A stretch of DNA of 64,000 nt, from assembly GCF_013282725.1 (NCBI RefSeq), contig NZ_CP054043.1, forward strand, positions 3,348,001 to 3,412,000, in the 5' to 3' direction. The notes below the pieces were generated by a model. That model made no database searches, was not told where the DNA came from, and worked only from the letters and a program-made list of their open reading frames with translations. Each line of letters starts with the position of its first letter. The stretch's first letter is position 1. Source of the stretch: Yersinia mollaretii ATCC 43969. GTDB lineage: Bacteria > Pseudomonadota > Gammaproteobacteria > Enterobacterales > Enterobacteriaceae. This document shows, in pieces, positions 39,737-52,100 of this stretch. Made by a program: the position numbers and the translations under genes.

Positions 39737-40738
39737 CTATCCTCTTGCTGCCAGAGCGGTAACACGATCAAACGCCTGACCGCTGTGAATCATTTCCAAT
39801 GCTTGCTGCGCGTTATGACGCAGGTTTTCTTGGCCGTGCAATTTCAGCAATAACGCCACGTTAGCGGCGACGGCTGCGGCGTGGGCCGGTTCGCCTTTAC
39901 CTTGTAACAACCGTGCTAAAATGTCACGGTTTTCTTCTGGCGCGCCACCCTGTAGGGAACTGAGTGGGTAACGACTCAGACCAAAATCTTCCGGTGCCAA
40001 TTCATAGCACTCAACAGTGCCGTTATTCAGCTCAGCAATCTGTGTCGGGGCATGAATCGCTACTTCATCCATGCCACCGCCATGAACCACAGCAGCCCGT
40101 TGATAACCCAGCACTTTTAGGGTCTGCGCAATGGGCAGAACCAGCTCAGGGCTGTAAACGCCAATCAGCGCTAATGGCGGACGAGCGGGGTTGATCAATG
40201 GCCCCAGCACATTAAACAGGGTGCGGGTTTTCAACTGTTGGCGCACGGGCATCGCATGGCGGAAACCGGTGTGATACTGCGGTGCAAACAGGAAACAGAC
40301 CCCTAACTCATCTAAGGCGAGTCGTGATTGCTCGGCGCTCATATCCAGACGAATGCCAAACGCGGCCAGTAAATCTGACGAACCGGAGCGGCTGGAGACA
40401 CTGCGGTTACCGTGCTTAGCCACTTTCACTCCACAGCTGGCGGCCACAAAGGCGCTGGCGGTGGATATATTAATGCTGTTGGTGCCGTCGCCGCCGGTGC
40501 CGACGATATCCGCGAACAGATAGTCAGGGCGCGGGAAGGGTTGTGCATCGGCCAACAAGGCTTGTGCTGCGCCCGCGATTTCGGCAGGGGTTTCGCCGCG
40601 CACTTTCATGCTGATCAATGCTGCTGCCAATTGGCTCGCTTCCAGTTCACCGCGCACAATGGCGGCAAATAGCTGCTGGCTCTCTTGTTGGCTCAGCGAC
40701 TCGGCGCGGAACAATTTTTCTAATAATATTTGCATCAT
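39737..40738 (-). CDS. trpD: Anthranilate phosphoribosyltransferase (separate TrpD)
   Basis: 333-residue enzyme transferring phosphoribosyl to anthranilate. PRPP site [37 protein letters not shown], and anthranilate-site HHGGG-like VVHGGGMDE. It is a separate polypeptide; in E. coli this domain is fused to TrpG. It follows trpG after 36 bp. Confidence 0.97.
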   Translation of the reverse strand: MMQILLEKLFRAESLSQQESQQLFAAIVRGELEASQLAAALISMKVRGETPAEIAGAAQALLADAQPFPRPDYLFADIVGTGGDGTNSINISTASAFVAASCGVKVAKHGNRSVSSRSGSSDLLAAFGIRLDMSAEQSRLALDELGVCFLFAPQYHTGFRHAMPVRQQLKTRTLFNVLGPLINPARPPLALIGVYSPELVLPIAQTLKVLGYQRAAVVHGGGMDEVAIHAPTQIAELNNGTVECYELAPEDFGLSRYPLSSLQGGAPEENRDILARLLQGKGEPAHAAAVAANVALLLKLHGQENLRHNAQQALEMIHSGQAFDRVTALAARG

Positions 40739-40774
40739 GAATTCCTTAATTATTCTATCCCCAAAAGACTGCTA

Positions 40775-41377
40775 TCACTGCTGTGGCTTGACGTCGGGAG
40801 GGGATAACGCCCAAGCCAATGTTTGCTCAAGCAAACGAGCGCCCTGAGTGGTTAAAATCGATTCCGGATGGAATTGATAGCCACAAACGCGGTGAGCATC
40901 ATGACGAACCGCCATGACCATCTCGCCGAAGCGGGCGTTAACGGTTAATTCTGTAGGGATATTGCTGCCGACTAATGAGTGGTAGCGGGCCACGGGCAAC
41001 GGGTTGGGCATCCCTGCAAACATGCCTTGCCCGTCGTGTTCAATGGCCGAGGCTTTGCCATGCAATATTTCGCCCGCCTGACCCACATGGCCGCCATAGG
41101 CTTCGACGATGGCTTGATGACCGAGACAAATACCGATAATCGGTAGCTGGCCGCGTAAGCGCTGCAATAATTCTGGCATACAACCGGCTTGCGCTGGCGT
41201 GCCGGGGCCGGGTGACAGCATCAGCACCGGTTGTTCAAGCTGTTGTAAACGCTCAATAATGGTTTCAGCGGCAATCTGGTTGCGGTAAATCACTACCCGA
41301 TGACCACTGGCGCGCAGTTGATCGACCAAGTTGTAGGTAAAAGAATCGATATTATCGAGCAATAAGATATCGGCCAT
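40775..41377 (-). CDS. trpG: Anthranilate synthase component II (glutaminase)
   Basis: 200-residue class I glutamine amidotransferase that feeds ammonia to Trp[17 protein letters not shown] at the N-terminus, oxyanion LSPGPGTP, nucleophile Cys in [16 protein letters not shown] (about 84), and the His-Glu of the triad in [10 protein letters not shown]. Stand-alone, not fused to TrpD. The start overlaps the trpE stop by one base (TGATG). Confidence 0.97.
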   Translation of the reverse strand: MADILLLDNIDSFTYNLVDQLRASGHRVVIYRNQIAAETIIERLQQLEQPVLMLSPGPGTPAQAGCMPELLQRLRGQLPIIGICLGHQAIVEAYGGHVGQAGEILHGKASAIEHDGQGMFAGMPNPLPVARYHSLVGSNIPTELTVNARFGEMVMAVRHDAHRVCGYQFHPESILTTQGARLLEQTLAWALSPPDVKPQQ

Positions 41378-42942
41378 CAGAAAATCTCCTTGGCATGGTG
41401 TGCTGTCGCAATGGCCCGCAGCACGGCGCGTGCTTTATTGCGGGTTTCATCGGCTTCCGCCTGCGGAATGGAGTCGAGGACCACTCCCGCCCCGGCTTGA
41501 ACTGTGGCGATACCGTCTTCGACATACGCCGAGCGAATCACAATGCAGGTATCCAGATCGCCGTGGGCGGTGAAATAGCCGACGGCACCGCCGTAACTGC
41601 CGCGCCGTGAACCCTCACGCTCGGCAATCAACTGCATGGCGCGGACTTTGGGCGCACCGCTCAGGGTGCCCATGTTCATGCAGGCCTGATAAGCATGCAG
41701 TACATCCAAATCTTGGCGCAGGGTGCCGATCACACGGGAGACCAGATGCATCACAAAGGAGTAGCGGTCAACTTTCGTCAAATCAGCGACATAGCGGCTA
41801 CCCGGTTCGCAGATGCGGGCCAGATCATTACGGGCCAGATCCACCAGCATCAAGTGTTCAGCCAGCTCTTTATGGTCAGTGCGCATTTCCAGCTCAATGC
41901 GGCTGTCCAAATCGCGATCCAACTCCCCGTTGGCACGGCGTCCGCGAGGGCGTGTTCCGGCAATCGGGTAGATCTCAATCTGGCGATTGGTGGCGTCGTA
42001 CTTGAGTGCGCTTTCCGGCGAAGCGCCAAACAGGGCAAATTCGTTGTCCTGCATAAAGAACATGTAAGGGCTAGGATTGTGATCTTTCAGTGTCTGATAA
42101 GCCGCCAGCGGAGAGGGGCAAGGCAGAGAGAAGCGGCGGGACGGCACCACTTGGAAAATCTCGCCTTCGCGAATGGCTTGCTGCAATTCACTGACTACCG
42201 CGCCATACTCTTCATCTGATTGGTTACACTGTAACGCCATTTCCGGTACGGAGGTGGCAGGAATAGGCTGGGCGGTTTGTTGAAGCTGGTGGGTCAACTG
42301 CTCTAAACGATGGGTCAGACGCTGATGCTCGCCGGCATCCGGCGTGAACAGACTGGCTTGTAACCGCGTTGAACGGTTTTGATGATCCAAAATCAGCAGG
42401 GTTTCGGCGACATAAAAACAGATATCGGGGCAACGTTGGTCCTGACGCAACGGCGGTAAGTTTTCAAAACCCGCCACCAAGTCGTAGGCGAACAGGCCGC
42501 CGATAAACATTGCTTCCCGCTCAGCCGCAGGGGCTTCCACCAGTTGTAACAGCAGACGTAGTGCATCAAAAACCGATAATGACTGTAAACGCGAGTCTTC
42601 GTCCTGCACTTCATCAATCACTGGGAAGGTGAATTCGCGGCCATTCGGGCGCACCTGAATCTCAACTTGTGGCGGCAATGCGGCATCTAATAAAGGTAAT
42701 AAAGAGGCACCGTTGCGGGTGAGTGCTTCAATGGTGACGGTTTGTGCCAGTGCGGTGATGCGCAGAGCACTGTCAATAATCAGCAGGCTTTTCAGGTTCT
42801 GTTTGCTGGTGACTTCAGCAGATTCAAGCAGCAATGTGGCTGGACGAGCGCCGCATAATTGGTGAAATAGCGCGGTAGGGTCATCGCGATAACACGCCGT
42901 GGCGGTCAGTAGCTGTAAGGTAGGGCGCGAGGTCTGCATCAT
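41377..42942 (-). CDS. trpE: Anthranilate synthase component I
   Basis: 521-residue chorismate-using enzyme making anthranilate with TrpG. The tryptophan feedback site includes the LLLES motif near residue 36-41 ([12 protein letters not shown]). The catalytic C-terminal domain has [48 protein letters not shown] and [11 protein letters not shown]. First structural gene, behind the leader and attenuator. Confidence 0.98.
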   Translation of the reverse strand: MMQTSRPTLQLLTATACYRDDPTALFHQLCGARPATLLLESAEVTSKQNLKSLLIIDSALRITALAQTVTIEALTRNGASLLPLLDAALPPQVEIQVRPNGREFTFPVIDEVQDEDSRLQSLSVFDALRLLLQLVEAPAAEREAMFIGGLFAYDLVAGFENLPPLRQDQRCPDICFYVAETLLILDHQNRSTRLQASLFTPDAGEHQRLTHRLEQLTHQLQQTAQPIPATSVPEMALQCNQSDEEYGAVVSELQQAIREGEIFQVVPSRRFSLPCPSPLAAYQTLKDHNPSPYMFFMQDNEFALFGASPESALKYDATNRQIEIYPIAGTRPRGRRANGELDRDLDSRIELEMRTDHKELAEHLMLVDLARNDLARICEPGSRYVADLTKVDRYSFVMHLVSRVIGTLRQDLDVLHAYQACMNMGTLSGAPKVRAMQLIAEREGSRRGSYGGAVGYFTAHGDLDTCIVIRSAYVEDGIATVQAGAGVVLDSIPQAEADETRNKARAVLRAIATAHHAKEIF

Positions 42943-42997
42943 TTTATTTGTCTCGAAAAGTGGTCCTGAAAAAGCGTTTACGCCGAAATCTATCCAT

Positions 42998-43021
42998 AAA
43001 AAAACCCGCTATTCGCGGGCT
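42998..43021 (-). terminator. trp attenuator
   Basis: On the minus strand CCCGC-GAATA-GCGGG is followed by seven Ts (42998-43004). It lies 38 nt past the trpL stop and 55 nt before trpE, as expected for the transcription attenuator. Confidence 0.92.
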
Positions 43022-43058
43022 GAAGCAATCTGCACTGTCTGATGACTGGAATGCGCGA

Positions 43059-43121
43059 TTACACCGCCCGAGTGAGGGAGATGTGCCACCAACGCAGTAG
43101 AGAGATCAGAATCGTGTTCAT
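43059..43121 (-). CDS. trpL: trp leader peptide
   Basis: 20-residue leader starting MNTILISLLRWW: two adjacent Trp codons at positions 11-12 sense charged tRNA-Trp, so stalling there prevents the attenuator from forming. AGGATAAGCA precedes the ATG. The peptide has six residues after the position of the E. coli stop region (14 residues in E. coli), so it is longer but keeps the Trp-Trp pair. Confidence 0.9.
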   Translation of the reverse strand: MNTILISLLRWWHISLTRAV

Positions 43122-43197
43122 TGCTTATCCTATGATTGTATTCAGTTTAATGGTGCTGGCTAATCTCGCTGGAGATCATCTTTATGTCTCGTGAACT

Positions 43198-43219
43198 TGC
43201 GTACTAGTTAACTGGTTCG
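43198..43219. promoter_or_regulatory. TrpR operator
   Basis: On the minus strand CGAACCAGTTAACTAGTACG differs by a single base from the E. coli trp operator (CGAACTAGTTAACTAGTACG). It overlaps the -10 region of the trp promoter. Confidence 0.92.
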
Positions 43220-43234
43220 TGAGATGAATGTCAA
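43206..43234 (-). promoter_or_regulatory. trp promoter
   Basis: TTGACA (43234-43229) and TTAACT (43211-43206) with a 17-bp spacer, the same elements and spacing as the E. coli trp promoter; the operator covers the -10. Confidence 0.9.
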
Positions 43235-43382
43235 CCCCTGAATGATTGTTTTTTAACATGCTTTGGGGGCGGTTTTTGGCGATGAGTGCAACAACGCGGT
43301 TCGTGAGGTGCGCAAGATTGATTAACCTAACTCGCTTATTCGCGGGTATGATAGTCAGCCACGCTTTTTCTGGACTTTTGTT

Positions 43383-44312
43383 TTGACTGATAATCCCACT
43401 TTATCTGATATCGCCGCGACATCAACGGCCTTTACGCTCTATGATCTGCATAGCCATACCACGGCGTCAGACGGCTCACTCAGCCCTTCGGCGTTGGTGA
43501 TAAGAGCCGCGCAGATGCGTGTCGGCGTGTTGGCGATCACCGATCACGACACCACGGCGGGATTGGCGGAAGCAGCCGCGACGATTGCGCAGGAAAAACT
43601 GGCGTTACGGCTGATTTCCGGCGTAGAAATTTCCACGCTGTGGGAAAACCACGAGATCCATATTGTCGGGCTAGGCATTGATGTTAACCATGCCAGCATC
43701 GTCAAACTGTTGCGCGAACAGTCCGACCACCGCTATGTGCGGGCGCAAGAGATCAGTGCTCGCTTAGCAAAAGCGCGCATTCCTGATGCGTGGGAAGGGG
43801 CCAATCGACTGGCGCAGGGCGGTCAGGTGACTCGTGGGCATTTTGCCCGCTATTTGGTGGAACTGGGGCTGGCGAGCAATGTCGGGCAAGTTTTTAAAAA
43901 ATACTTAGCCAAAGGCAAGACCGGTTATGTTCCCGCGCAATGGTGTACAATAGAGCAAGCCATTGATGCCATTCAGCAATCGGGTGGGCAAGCCGTTTTG
44001 GCGCACCCCGGTCGCTATGATTTAACCGCTAAATGGCTAAAACGCTTATTAGCGCACTTTTCTGAGCAGGGTGGCGACGCCATGGAAGTGGCCCAGTGCC
44101 AGCAAGCCCCACACGAAAGAGCGCAACTGGCACAATATGCCCGCGACTATAATTTACTGGCATCTCAGGGGTCTGATTTCCATCAACCTTGCTCATGGAT
44201 TGAGTTGGGCCGAAAATTATGGCTGCCCGCTGGGGTGGAACCGGTATGGCGTGATTGGCCTACAGAGCCTGCCAATACCGATCGTATGTTGGATGATGAG
44301 GTAGAGTCATGA
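43383..44312 (+). CDS. rnm: 5'-3' exoribonuclease RNase AM (YciV)
   Basis: 309-residue PHP-family phosphoesterase; the E. coli relative matures 5' ends of rRNA and degrades short RNA. Metal ligands in LYDLHSHTTASDGSLSP, LAITDHDTTAGLAEA, SGVEISTLWENHEIHIVGL, AVLAHPGRYDL and GSDFHQPC. The frame starts at TTG 43383; no better start exists before the first His motif, and the family N-terminus is short. Overlaps yciO by 4 bp (ATGA). Divergent from the trp promoter. Confidence 0.92.
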   Translation: MTDNPTLSDIAATSTAFTLYDLHSHTTASDGSLSPSALVIRAAQMRVGVLAITDHDTTAGLAEAAATIAQEKLALRLISGVEISTLWENHEIHIVGLGIDVNHASIVKLLREQSDHRYVRAQEISARLAKARIPDAWEGANRLAQGGQVTRGHFARYLVELGLASNVGQVFKKYLAKGKTGYVPAQWCTIEQAIDAIQQSGGQAVLAHPGRYDLTAKWLKRLLAHFSEQGGDAMEVAQCQQAPHERAQLAQYARDYNLLASQGSDFHQPCSWIELGRKLWLPAGVEPVWRDWPTEPANTDRMLDDEVES

Positions 44313-44929
44313 GTCAATTTTTTTATATTCACCCAGAAAATCCGCAACCGCGCTTAATCAACCAAAGTGTTGATGTGCTGCGCAAGGGCGGCGTGGTGGT
44401 TTATCCGACAGATTCGGGTTATGCCCTTGGCTGTCGTTTAGAAGACAAAACAGCAATGGAACGTATATGTCGCATTCGTCAGTTGGATGGCAATCATAAC
44501 TTCACCTTGGTGTGCCGTGATTTGTCTGAGCTATCGACCTATGCTTATGTGGATAACTCGGCGTTTCGACTGATCAAAAATAATACCCCCGGCAACTACA
44601 CCTTTATCTTGAAGGCGACAAAAGAAGTGCCTCGGCGTTTGATGAATGATAAACGTAAAACCATTGGTTTGCGTGTGCCGTCTAACCCGATAGCGCTGGC
44701 ATTGCTGGATGTCTTAGGCGAGCCGTTGATGTCAACCACACTGATGTTGCCGGGCAATGACTTTGCCGAGTCTGATCCCGAAGAGATTAAAGATCATCTG
44801 GGCAAGCAAGTGGATTTAATTATCCATGGCGGCTCATTGGGCCAGCAACCGACCACAGTGATTGATCTGACTGACTCTTCCCCAGAAGTGATCCGTGAAG
44901 GTGCGGGTGACGCCACGCCGTTCCGCTAA
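44309..44929 (+). CDS. yciO: YciO, Sua5/YrdC-family protein
   Basis: 206-residue YrdC-fold protein (MSQFFYIHPENPQPRLINQS), with GGVVVYPTDSGYALGC, MERICRIRQLDGNHNFTL and KRKTIGLRVPSNPIALALL. The related YrdC/TsaC makes the threonylcarbamoyl-AMP used in tRNA t6A; YciO has weak activity of this type. Translationally coupled to rnm. In E. coli the yciQ-rluB-btuR genes follow; here accessory DNA begins. Confidence 0.96.
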   Translation: MSQFFYIHPENPQPRLINQSVDVLRKGGVVVYPTDSGYALGCRLEDKTAMERICRIRQLDGNHNFTLVCRDLSELSTYAYVDNSAFRLIKNNTPGNYTFILKATKEVPRRLMNDKRKTIGLRVPSNPIALALLDVLGEPLMSTTLMLPGNDFAESDPEEIKDHLGKQVDLIIHGGSLGQQPTTVIDLTDSSPEVIREGAGDATPFR

Positions 44930-44952
44930 TTGTTGTCATTAGTATTGTCTAT

Positions 44953-45031
44953 GGTTGGATAGGGCATGTTGGGTCAGTAGAGTACGGCTGTCGCGTGAGG
45001 CGCAGTGGCTCTCAACATGTCCTATCCAACC
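44953..45031. repeat. Long inverted repeat after yciO
   Basis: GGTTGGATAGGGCATGTTG (44953-44971) pairs with CAACATGTCCTATCCAACC (45013-45031) with a single mismatch, enclosing about 40 nt. The arms are longer than a usual terminator. It lies at the point where conserved gene order stops, so it may be a small mobile palindrome (MITE-like) or the yciO terminator. Confidence 0.6.
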
Positions 45032-45948
45032 GGCTTTACCCAATACCTCTTTTCTCCCTCGTCATACTGACATTCCCCTCCGCCATTGTTTGCTAATAAT
45101 CTGTATGCTACCCCTCCTTATAAAAACCAGCATTTAACCTCACTTACATAAGTTGCTTAATAAATCGCGAACGGTGAATTTTTATTTATTGCAGTTATTC
45201 TGCATTGCGGTGAGTGATATGAAAACTTATCTTTTTACATTAAGTATAGTATGTGTTTTCAGCAATGAAGTAAAAACGAAATCAGTTTAACTTGCTGAAG
45301 TAAAAGTGATAATTTACATTTCTACATTTAAGTTATAAATCCATTTTATATTAACGAACCAGTATTGAGCAGTTTTGATAATGTATCCACGCTGCAAAAC
45401 TAATTTCACGACAATAATTATCTCTGTATTATATGGGTTGGTGAGTTTTTGTTGATAAATATCTTTTTAAGACAAATCCAATGAAATTCTAATTGTAAAT
45501 ATCATTAAGCTGAATTCAGTTTAATTATCCGATCTTTTATTCTAGGAATTAATCCAAGCAATAGAGTAAAACTCTGCAAAAAATGACAAAATGATGGCTG
45601 GTGGTGTTAAATATTGTTCTAATCAAAATCTTGATTATAAAATCCAATAAACGCGATTTTTAGGTATACTCGACGAGTTTAATCAGTGAAATGAAATAAA
45701 AGTGTAATAAAAATGAAATATACTCTGTGAAATAAGAATTATTCCTAAGGTGATAATTTACATATCTTTTCATAGGGTATTTACGCTATTACTTATTCTG
45801 CTTGATCCTATTTGTGATGAATCACCTGAGCGATAGGGAAGAATGTATTTTCCATGATTGAATGGCACTTAATTAAGAATATTCTCGCTCACCAATTAGT
45901 GGTTAGTGAGTTGATTTTATGTGTGAAAATTATTTTTCCACCTTATGT

Positions 45949-45964
45949 GTAGGATGTATCCTAC
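45949..45964. promoter_or_regulatory. Palindrome GTAGGAT-GT-ATCCTAC
   Basis: Perfect 7-bp inverted repeat with a 2-bp centre, about 190 bp before the autotransporter ATG. The form suits a dimeric LuxR/NarL-type regulator such as the one encoded at 53310, but that link is inference. Confidence 0.4.
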
Positions 45965-46071
45965 GAATGTGGTCACTGACTCCTATATATCTGATTGACT
46001 GTGCAAGCTTATTATCGATACCAATGAATCATTATCAGTATTAATTCACCCACCAGTGGAAGTTAGTCAGA

Positions 46072-46094
46072 TTAATTAAGCATGCATTAATTAA
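46072..46094. repeat. TTAATTAA pair flanking GCATGC
   Basis: TTAATTAA occurs at 46072-46079 and 46087-46094, on both sides of GCATGC-A. It is about 60 bp before the autotransporter start; candidate promoter or operator element. Confidence 0.35.
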
Positions 46095-46151
46095 GACAAA
46101 TGCTGCGCGTTAATCACAACCCATAATTATACAGAGAAAGTCGAGAGTTCT

Positions 46152-49100
46152 ATGAATCAAGTATTTAAAGTCATTTGGAATAGTGCCTTAGGTCGCTATG
46201 ATGTTGCATCAGAGTTTTCCAAGTCGGGTAAAAAAACTAAGTCATTCTGTTCAGGAACTGTCGGCCTAACTTCCTCTGTGGCGGCACCTTTGCGTTTAAG
46301 CCAAATTGCGATGACGTTGATTTTGACGTTAGGTGCAGGTTCAGCATTCGCCGCCGATATCACGGTTCCCGTTTTCACGCCTGTCGTTAATTTTGAGCAA
46401 ACCTTTACTGGCACAGGCAATACCTTGTCGGGGAGCTTTAGTAACATTGCTCGCGGAGCCAATGGTTTTACCAATATGAAGCTAGGCGATATCCCATCAG
46501 ATAAATTCCTTAATGGTGGTGAGAATCTCCTCAGTAAGAACATTTTCAACTTAGGTTCGATGGTCACTGAAACCTTCCTTGACCCGAAAGGCACTGGCGC
46601 ATTAATTACCATTAATGTGTATAGCAATGAAAACATGTCAGTTAAACCGCTTGCCGATTTTTCGGTGCCGGTTTCTCACTCGGTGGGTGAGAATGGTCAG
46701 TATGTGAATCGCAACTTATTCCATGTACTGGATGGCAGTGACCTGAGTGTTAATGTCGGTAGCACGGGCGCGGGTTGGGCTAATGACAACAATAACTATT
46801 TTAATGCCATTCTTAAAGGTGGCCTGAAAAGTGAAGCGGCGGTAACGACCTCTTCAGGATTCTATGTTGACTCTACGACATCGGCTCAGGATACCGTCTT
46901 AAATTATAACTCCAAGACCGTGGTCAACTTGGGTAATAATAGTAATAACCTTCGTGACAGCAATACCTCAGTGGCTAATGCGGTGCTTGATAACTTTACT
47001 GGCGCATTCACTAGCACTTATTTGGGTGCGCAAAATGTTCAAAATTTTGCTGATTTCCAGAAATATAACCAAGACCTAATCAATGCGATTAAGAGTGGCG
47101 CTATTACACTGAGCAGTGCCGCTTATCAGGCAGAGCTGGCGAAAGCCTATTTCACCAATGGCAGCAATAGCTCACCTAAAGTTACTCCTATCTATCTTGA
47201 TATGGGCATTGACCCTAATGATGCTGTAAACCATTTCGTTGATTCTGATCGTGTCGCCTTTATTCATGGTGATGGTCAGCATGCTATTGTGAATATTGGT
47301 ACTGATGCCAATATTCAAGCTTATAACACCGATATTTCGGTGGTACGTCTGCAAGATGGTGCCACCTTGAATAATGCCGGGACCATAGGTTCAGCCGCCG
47401 CAACGGTTCGTGGCACTAATCTTATTTTTGCGACTGATAGTACGGTGGTGATTGAAAGCACTGGGGTTCTGGATGCCGGGACTAGCGCTGAAATGCTGGA
47501 TTTCAAATCGACACCGACCGCTGTAATCGTTGCCAATGGCAGTCATACCGCTATTTTGGCGAATGGTACTTCATCAGTGACCAACCATGGCGTGATTAAT
47601 ACCGCGTCTCGTGGGACAAGTGCTTATACGCAAGCGGCCATCATTGATGGCAACTCCTCCTTCGTCAATAACGGCGCAATTAATATCGCGGCCACTGTCG
47701 ATTACTCTCCTGCGGCAGGGTATGTAAACGAAGGGGTCAGTGTTCAGAAAGGCTCTAGTTTCGAAAATAATGGCACTGTCTATGTAGGCCGACAAGCCCA
47801 GCGTTCAGTGACTGATGTGGTCACTGATCTGGCCATTAAGACCCAGTCTTATGCCGTCAGATTACTACAAGATACGGTTAATCTGAGCAACATCGTCACT
47901 TTTACCAATAGTGCGACCGGTAAAATTGTCATTGGCAGCAAAACTGAAAACTCTATCGCTGTTGATGCACAAGGAGTGAGAACGGCTGTCAATCAGAACG
48001 GCACTATCGAGTTGAACGGCGCGGGTGCAACGCCGGGCGAAAAATCAGCGCAGAATATTGGTATTTTATCCCGTTATAGCGCCACCAATATCTTTAACAA
48101 TGGCGATATCATTATCAATGGTATCAACACCGTTGGTATTAAAGTGCTGACCAACAGTGCCGCGACTAACGCCGGTAAAGTTTATGTGAATAATGGGCTT
48201 GATGCTGCGACCAATTTGGCCAACTACGGTATTCAAGCGGTGGGTGTGGACGCTGTGGCTAATATTTCCGGTCAGGTTTATCTGGCTGGCGATGGGGCTA
48301 TTGGTGTGGTGGCGGAAGATAAAGGCACCATTAATGTCAGCGGCACGGGTCAGGTTGAATTTGTCTCCGGCAAAAAGCAGGTGGGCTACCTGATTTACGG
48401 CACTGGCTCTAGCATCAATAACATCGCCACCGGTGATGAAACAGTTTCAACTGAAGGCTCTACCTTGTATCGCGTTGATAAGGGAGCCAGCTTTACCGGA
48501 ACCACGGCTTCGACCATGAATGCCACCGGTAAAGATTCTTCTCTTATTCAGGTCGCCGGTGTTGGTAGTACATTTAACTCCGGTGCCTTAGATATGGTGC
48601 TCTCGGGCGAGGGTTCCACTGGCGTGAAAGTGGAAGGTGGCGCTTCAGGCACTATCACCGCCAACGCCAGTTTAGAATTGAGCGGTGACGGCGCGACGGC
48701 CGGTATCGTCGATGGCAACTATTACGGTCTGGATGGTATTGCGACGGGTGCCACCGGAAAATCTGTGCTGACCAGTTCGGCGGTCTTGAGCACCGGTAAC
48801 ACGGCCTCAGGCGCTTACGGGTATATTGCCCGTAACGGCGGTGAGCTAGTGCATAAAGGCACCATTGATTTCACTCAGACAGGCAGTACGGGTGTGCTGG
48901 TAGATGGCGGTATTCTGACCAACGAGAACCTCATTACTGTAAATGGTACTGCGGTGAATATTCAGGGCGCTAACTCTACCGTGAATAATACCGGTACGGT
49001 TAACGCGACAGACGGTACGGCTGCTTACTTGCTGGGTGCGGGGGCCAGTTTGACCTTATCCGGTAGCGGCGAAACCAAAGCGGGCGGCACTGCACATGGC

Positions 49101-52100
49101 GTACTGCTCGATACAGATGCCATCGCACTGACCGTAGATGGCGCGACCATCACCATGACGCCGGGCGGCAGCGGTAATGCCATTGAAAACAAAGCGGAAA
49201 TCGAAGGTATTCAGTTAAAAGATACCACGCTGACTGTTGGCAATGGCGCGGGTGTTCGTACCGGGGCCTCTATGGCGGCGACCAATTCCGGCGTGATTAA
49301 TGTCAATGGCAGCGGCACCGGTATTCTGTTTGCCAATACTGGCGATACCATAACTAATAACACGCTGGACATGTCCGACTCGGCAGGTTTGGTCATCAAC
49401 GTCAATTCAGCCGATGGCAAAGGGATTGTGACTAACTCTAGCCAGAACCTGAAAACGGGCGCGAGTGTCAATGTTAAGAATGCCGCTGGTGGTGCAGCAC
49501 TGATTGTCAGTGGTACTACGGCGCAAGTTGAGCAGTCCGGTAATCTGATCTCTGAGTCACTGAACAATCCGGTTGTCGATATCGATAATGGTTTTGTAAA
49601 CAGCTTCGTCAACAGTGGCACCATTCAGGCCAACAGTGCGCTACAGCAAGCGGTGATCACCACCAGCGGTAATGGTGTGGCCTTTACCAACGCCACCGAT
49701 GGCAAGATTGTTGGCAAAGTGGATCTCTTAGCGGGCAACAACACCGTGACCCTGATGCAAGGCAGTGAAGGTACTGATTTCACTACGGGCAGCGGTGACG
49801 ACCTGTTTATTCTGCAAGATCTCACATTAGCCGATACGGGCGTGTTCAGTTCACTGAACGGCGGCACGGGCACCGACACCCTGCGCTTTGACCACTCGAT
49901 TTATACCCTGAGTGATGCTAATGCCATCACTAATATGGATTACATCGACCTGATTAATAACTCCACGTTTACACTGGAAAATATCTTGCTGGCGCTGGGC
50001 GATAGCCAAGATGATAGCGCGGACACTGGTTTCAACTTGGGTGATGGCAGCTTGTTGCAGCTCAATAACCAGAATGCCGTGAGCTTTAATAATAAGTTGA
50101 ATGGCCTTGGCACGATGGCGGTTAACACTGCGGGTAATGCCTTTGATTTTACTGCCAATGCGGCACAAAACGCCTTTAATGGGGTACTGGCCTTGGGCCA
50201 CGCGACCTTTGAACTGGCGCTGGATAACACGGCTGCATTAGTGGATGCCACTCTGAAATTGGGCGCGGATAGCATCACCACGATAGGTGAAGGGGTCCAG
50301 ACCATCGGTGGATTAGTGTTTGATGGCGGGACAGCGAAGTTTGATACCGGGACTCCGGGCGAGACTGTTGCCAAAGGCTCCATTCACACCACTAATGAGA
50401 TGGATCTGCGCGGTGCTGGCACGGTAGAAGTGAATATCGGCAGCATCGATAACAGTCAGAATCAGGTCAATCCTCTGCTGCCTATCCTTGAGCAGGATGA
50501 CACCAATACCCAGTTACAACTGGCGAGCAGTGATACCACTGTGGTGGGTAACGGTGGCAATCTGGTGCTGAAAGACCAGAACGGCAATGTCATTAGCGAT
50601 GCGGTCACGGCAGATATTGCTCAGGGCGGCACGACGGTGGCGAAAGGGACTTACGATTATCGCCTGACCAGTGGTGTGGATAACGACGGTCTGTATGTCG
50701 GCTACGGCCTGACTGAAGTTGAACTGCTGGGCAGCGGCACGGATGCGTTGTCTCTGTATGCCACGAATAAGACCGGCAATGCTGCAGATTTGAGTGCCAA
50801 AGTGACCGGTAGCGGTGATTTGGCGATTGATACAGGTGCTGGCAGCACTGTGTCACTCTCTAACCTGAACAACGATTACACCGGTATGACTGATGTGCGC
50901 AACGGCTCCTTGCAGATGCTGAATGATAATGTGCTGGGGAATACCTCACTGTTATCTTTGGCAGCGAATACCGCCTTTAACATGAACGGCCACAGTCAAA
51001 CCGTGGGCGAACTGAACAGTGCTGCAGGTTCATCGGTCAATCTCAATGGTGGTAGCTTAACCTTGAGTCAAGGTGGTCTGTCCGAGGGTGAATTAACCGG
51101 CAGCGGTGAGTTGACGATTGCCGCAGATACCTTGACGGTGAACGGCGCGAACAACACGCTGACGGCTACCACGACCATTGCCAGCGGTGCGCAAGCCTTG
51201 CTGAACAGTGCCGTCGGTCTGGGCAGTGGCAATATTGTCAACGCCGGTTTGCTGACACTGAAAGGTGCGGCGGGTCAGTTAGCGAACGCCATCAGCGATG
51301 CCGGCAGTGTGGTGCTGGAAGATAACAGCGACATCACATTAAGCGGTAATAACAGCTTGTTCAGTGGTTTGTTTGATATCACAGGCGGCAGCCAGTTAAC
51401 CGCCTCTCAGGCGGACCATCTGGGCACCGCAGCGGTCACCAATGAGGGTTCGTTGGTGCTCAATAGTGCGAGTGACTGGTTGCTGGCAAACAGCATTACT
51501 GGCAGCGGCACCTTGACTAAAAACGGCAGCGGTACTGTGTCATTGACCCAAACTGCCGCCTATACCGGTCAGACGGATATCAATGCAGGCGGCCTGATCT
51601 TAGGCAGCAGTGCCGACCCAATGACACTGGCAAGCCAGCAAGTCAATATCGCTGATGGTGCCTTTATGGGCGGCTTCGGTGGGGTGGCAGGAGCGATTGA
51701 TAACAAGGGCGTGTTGTTTGTGGGCAACCCAACGGCATCTACCTCGTCGGTCTCTGGCCGTCTGGCTCCGGCCAGTAACATCTTCACCGTGGGTACGGAT
51801 TTAACCAACAGCGGCACGGTATTTATCGGTAACAAGACCAGTGATGGTAGCGGCACCACAGGTAACCAATTAGTGGTCAATGGCAACTATGTGGGTGACA
51901 ACGGTCTGCTGCATTTCAACACCGCACTGGGTGATGACAACTCTGCGACCGACAGCATGATTGTGAACGGTAACACCAGCGGTACCACCAACGTCAGCGT
52001 GGATAATGCGGGCGGTCTGGGGGCTAAGACCTTGAACGGGATTGAATTGATTCAGGTGAATGGTCAGTCAGACGGTGATTTCGTGCAGAGTGGCCGTATC

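Larger units (their letters stand above)
45032..46151. other. AT-rich upstream region of the autotransporter
   Basis: About 1.1 kb without a gene, very AT-rich. It contains the palindromes listed at 45949 and 46072. Such long AT-rich leaders are typical of H-NS-silenced surface genes. Confidence 0.5.

Noticed and set aside
44955..45137. 60-codon plus-strand frame after yciO
   Set aside because: It lies over the long inverted repeat and has no ribosome site or protein features.
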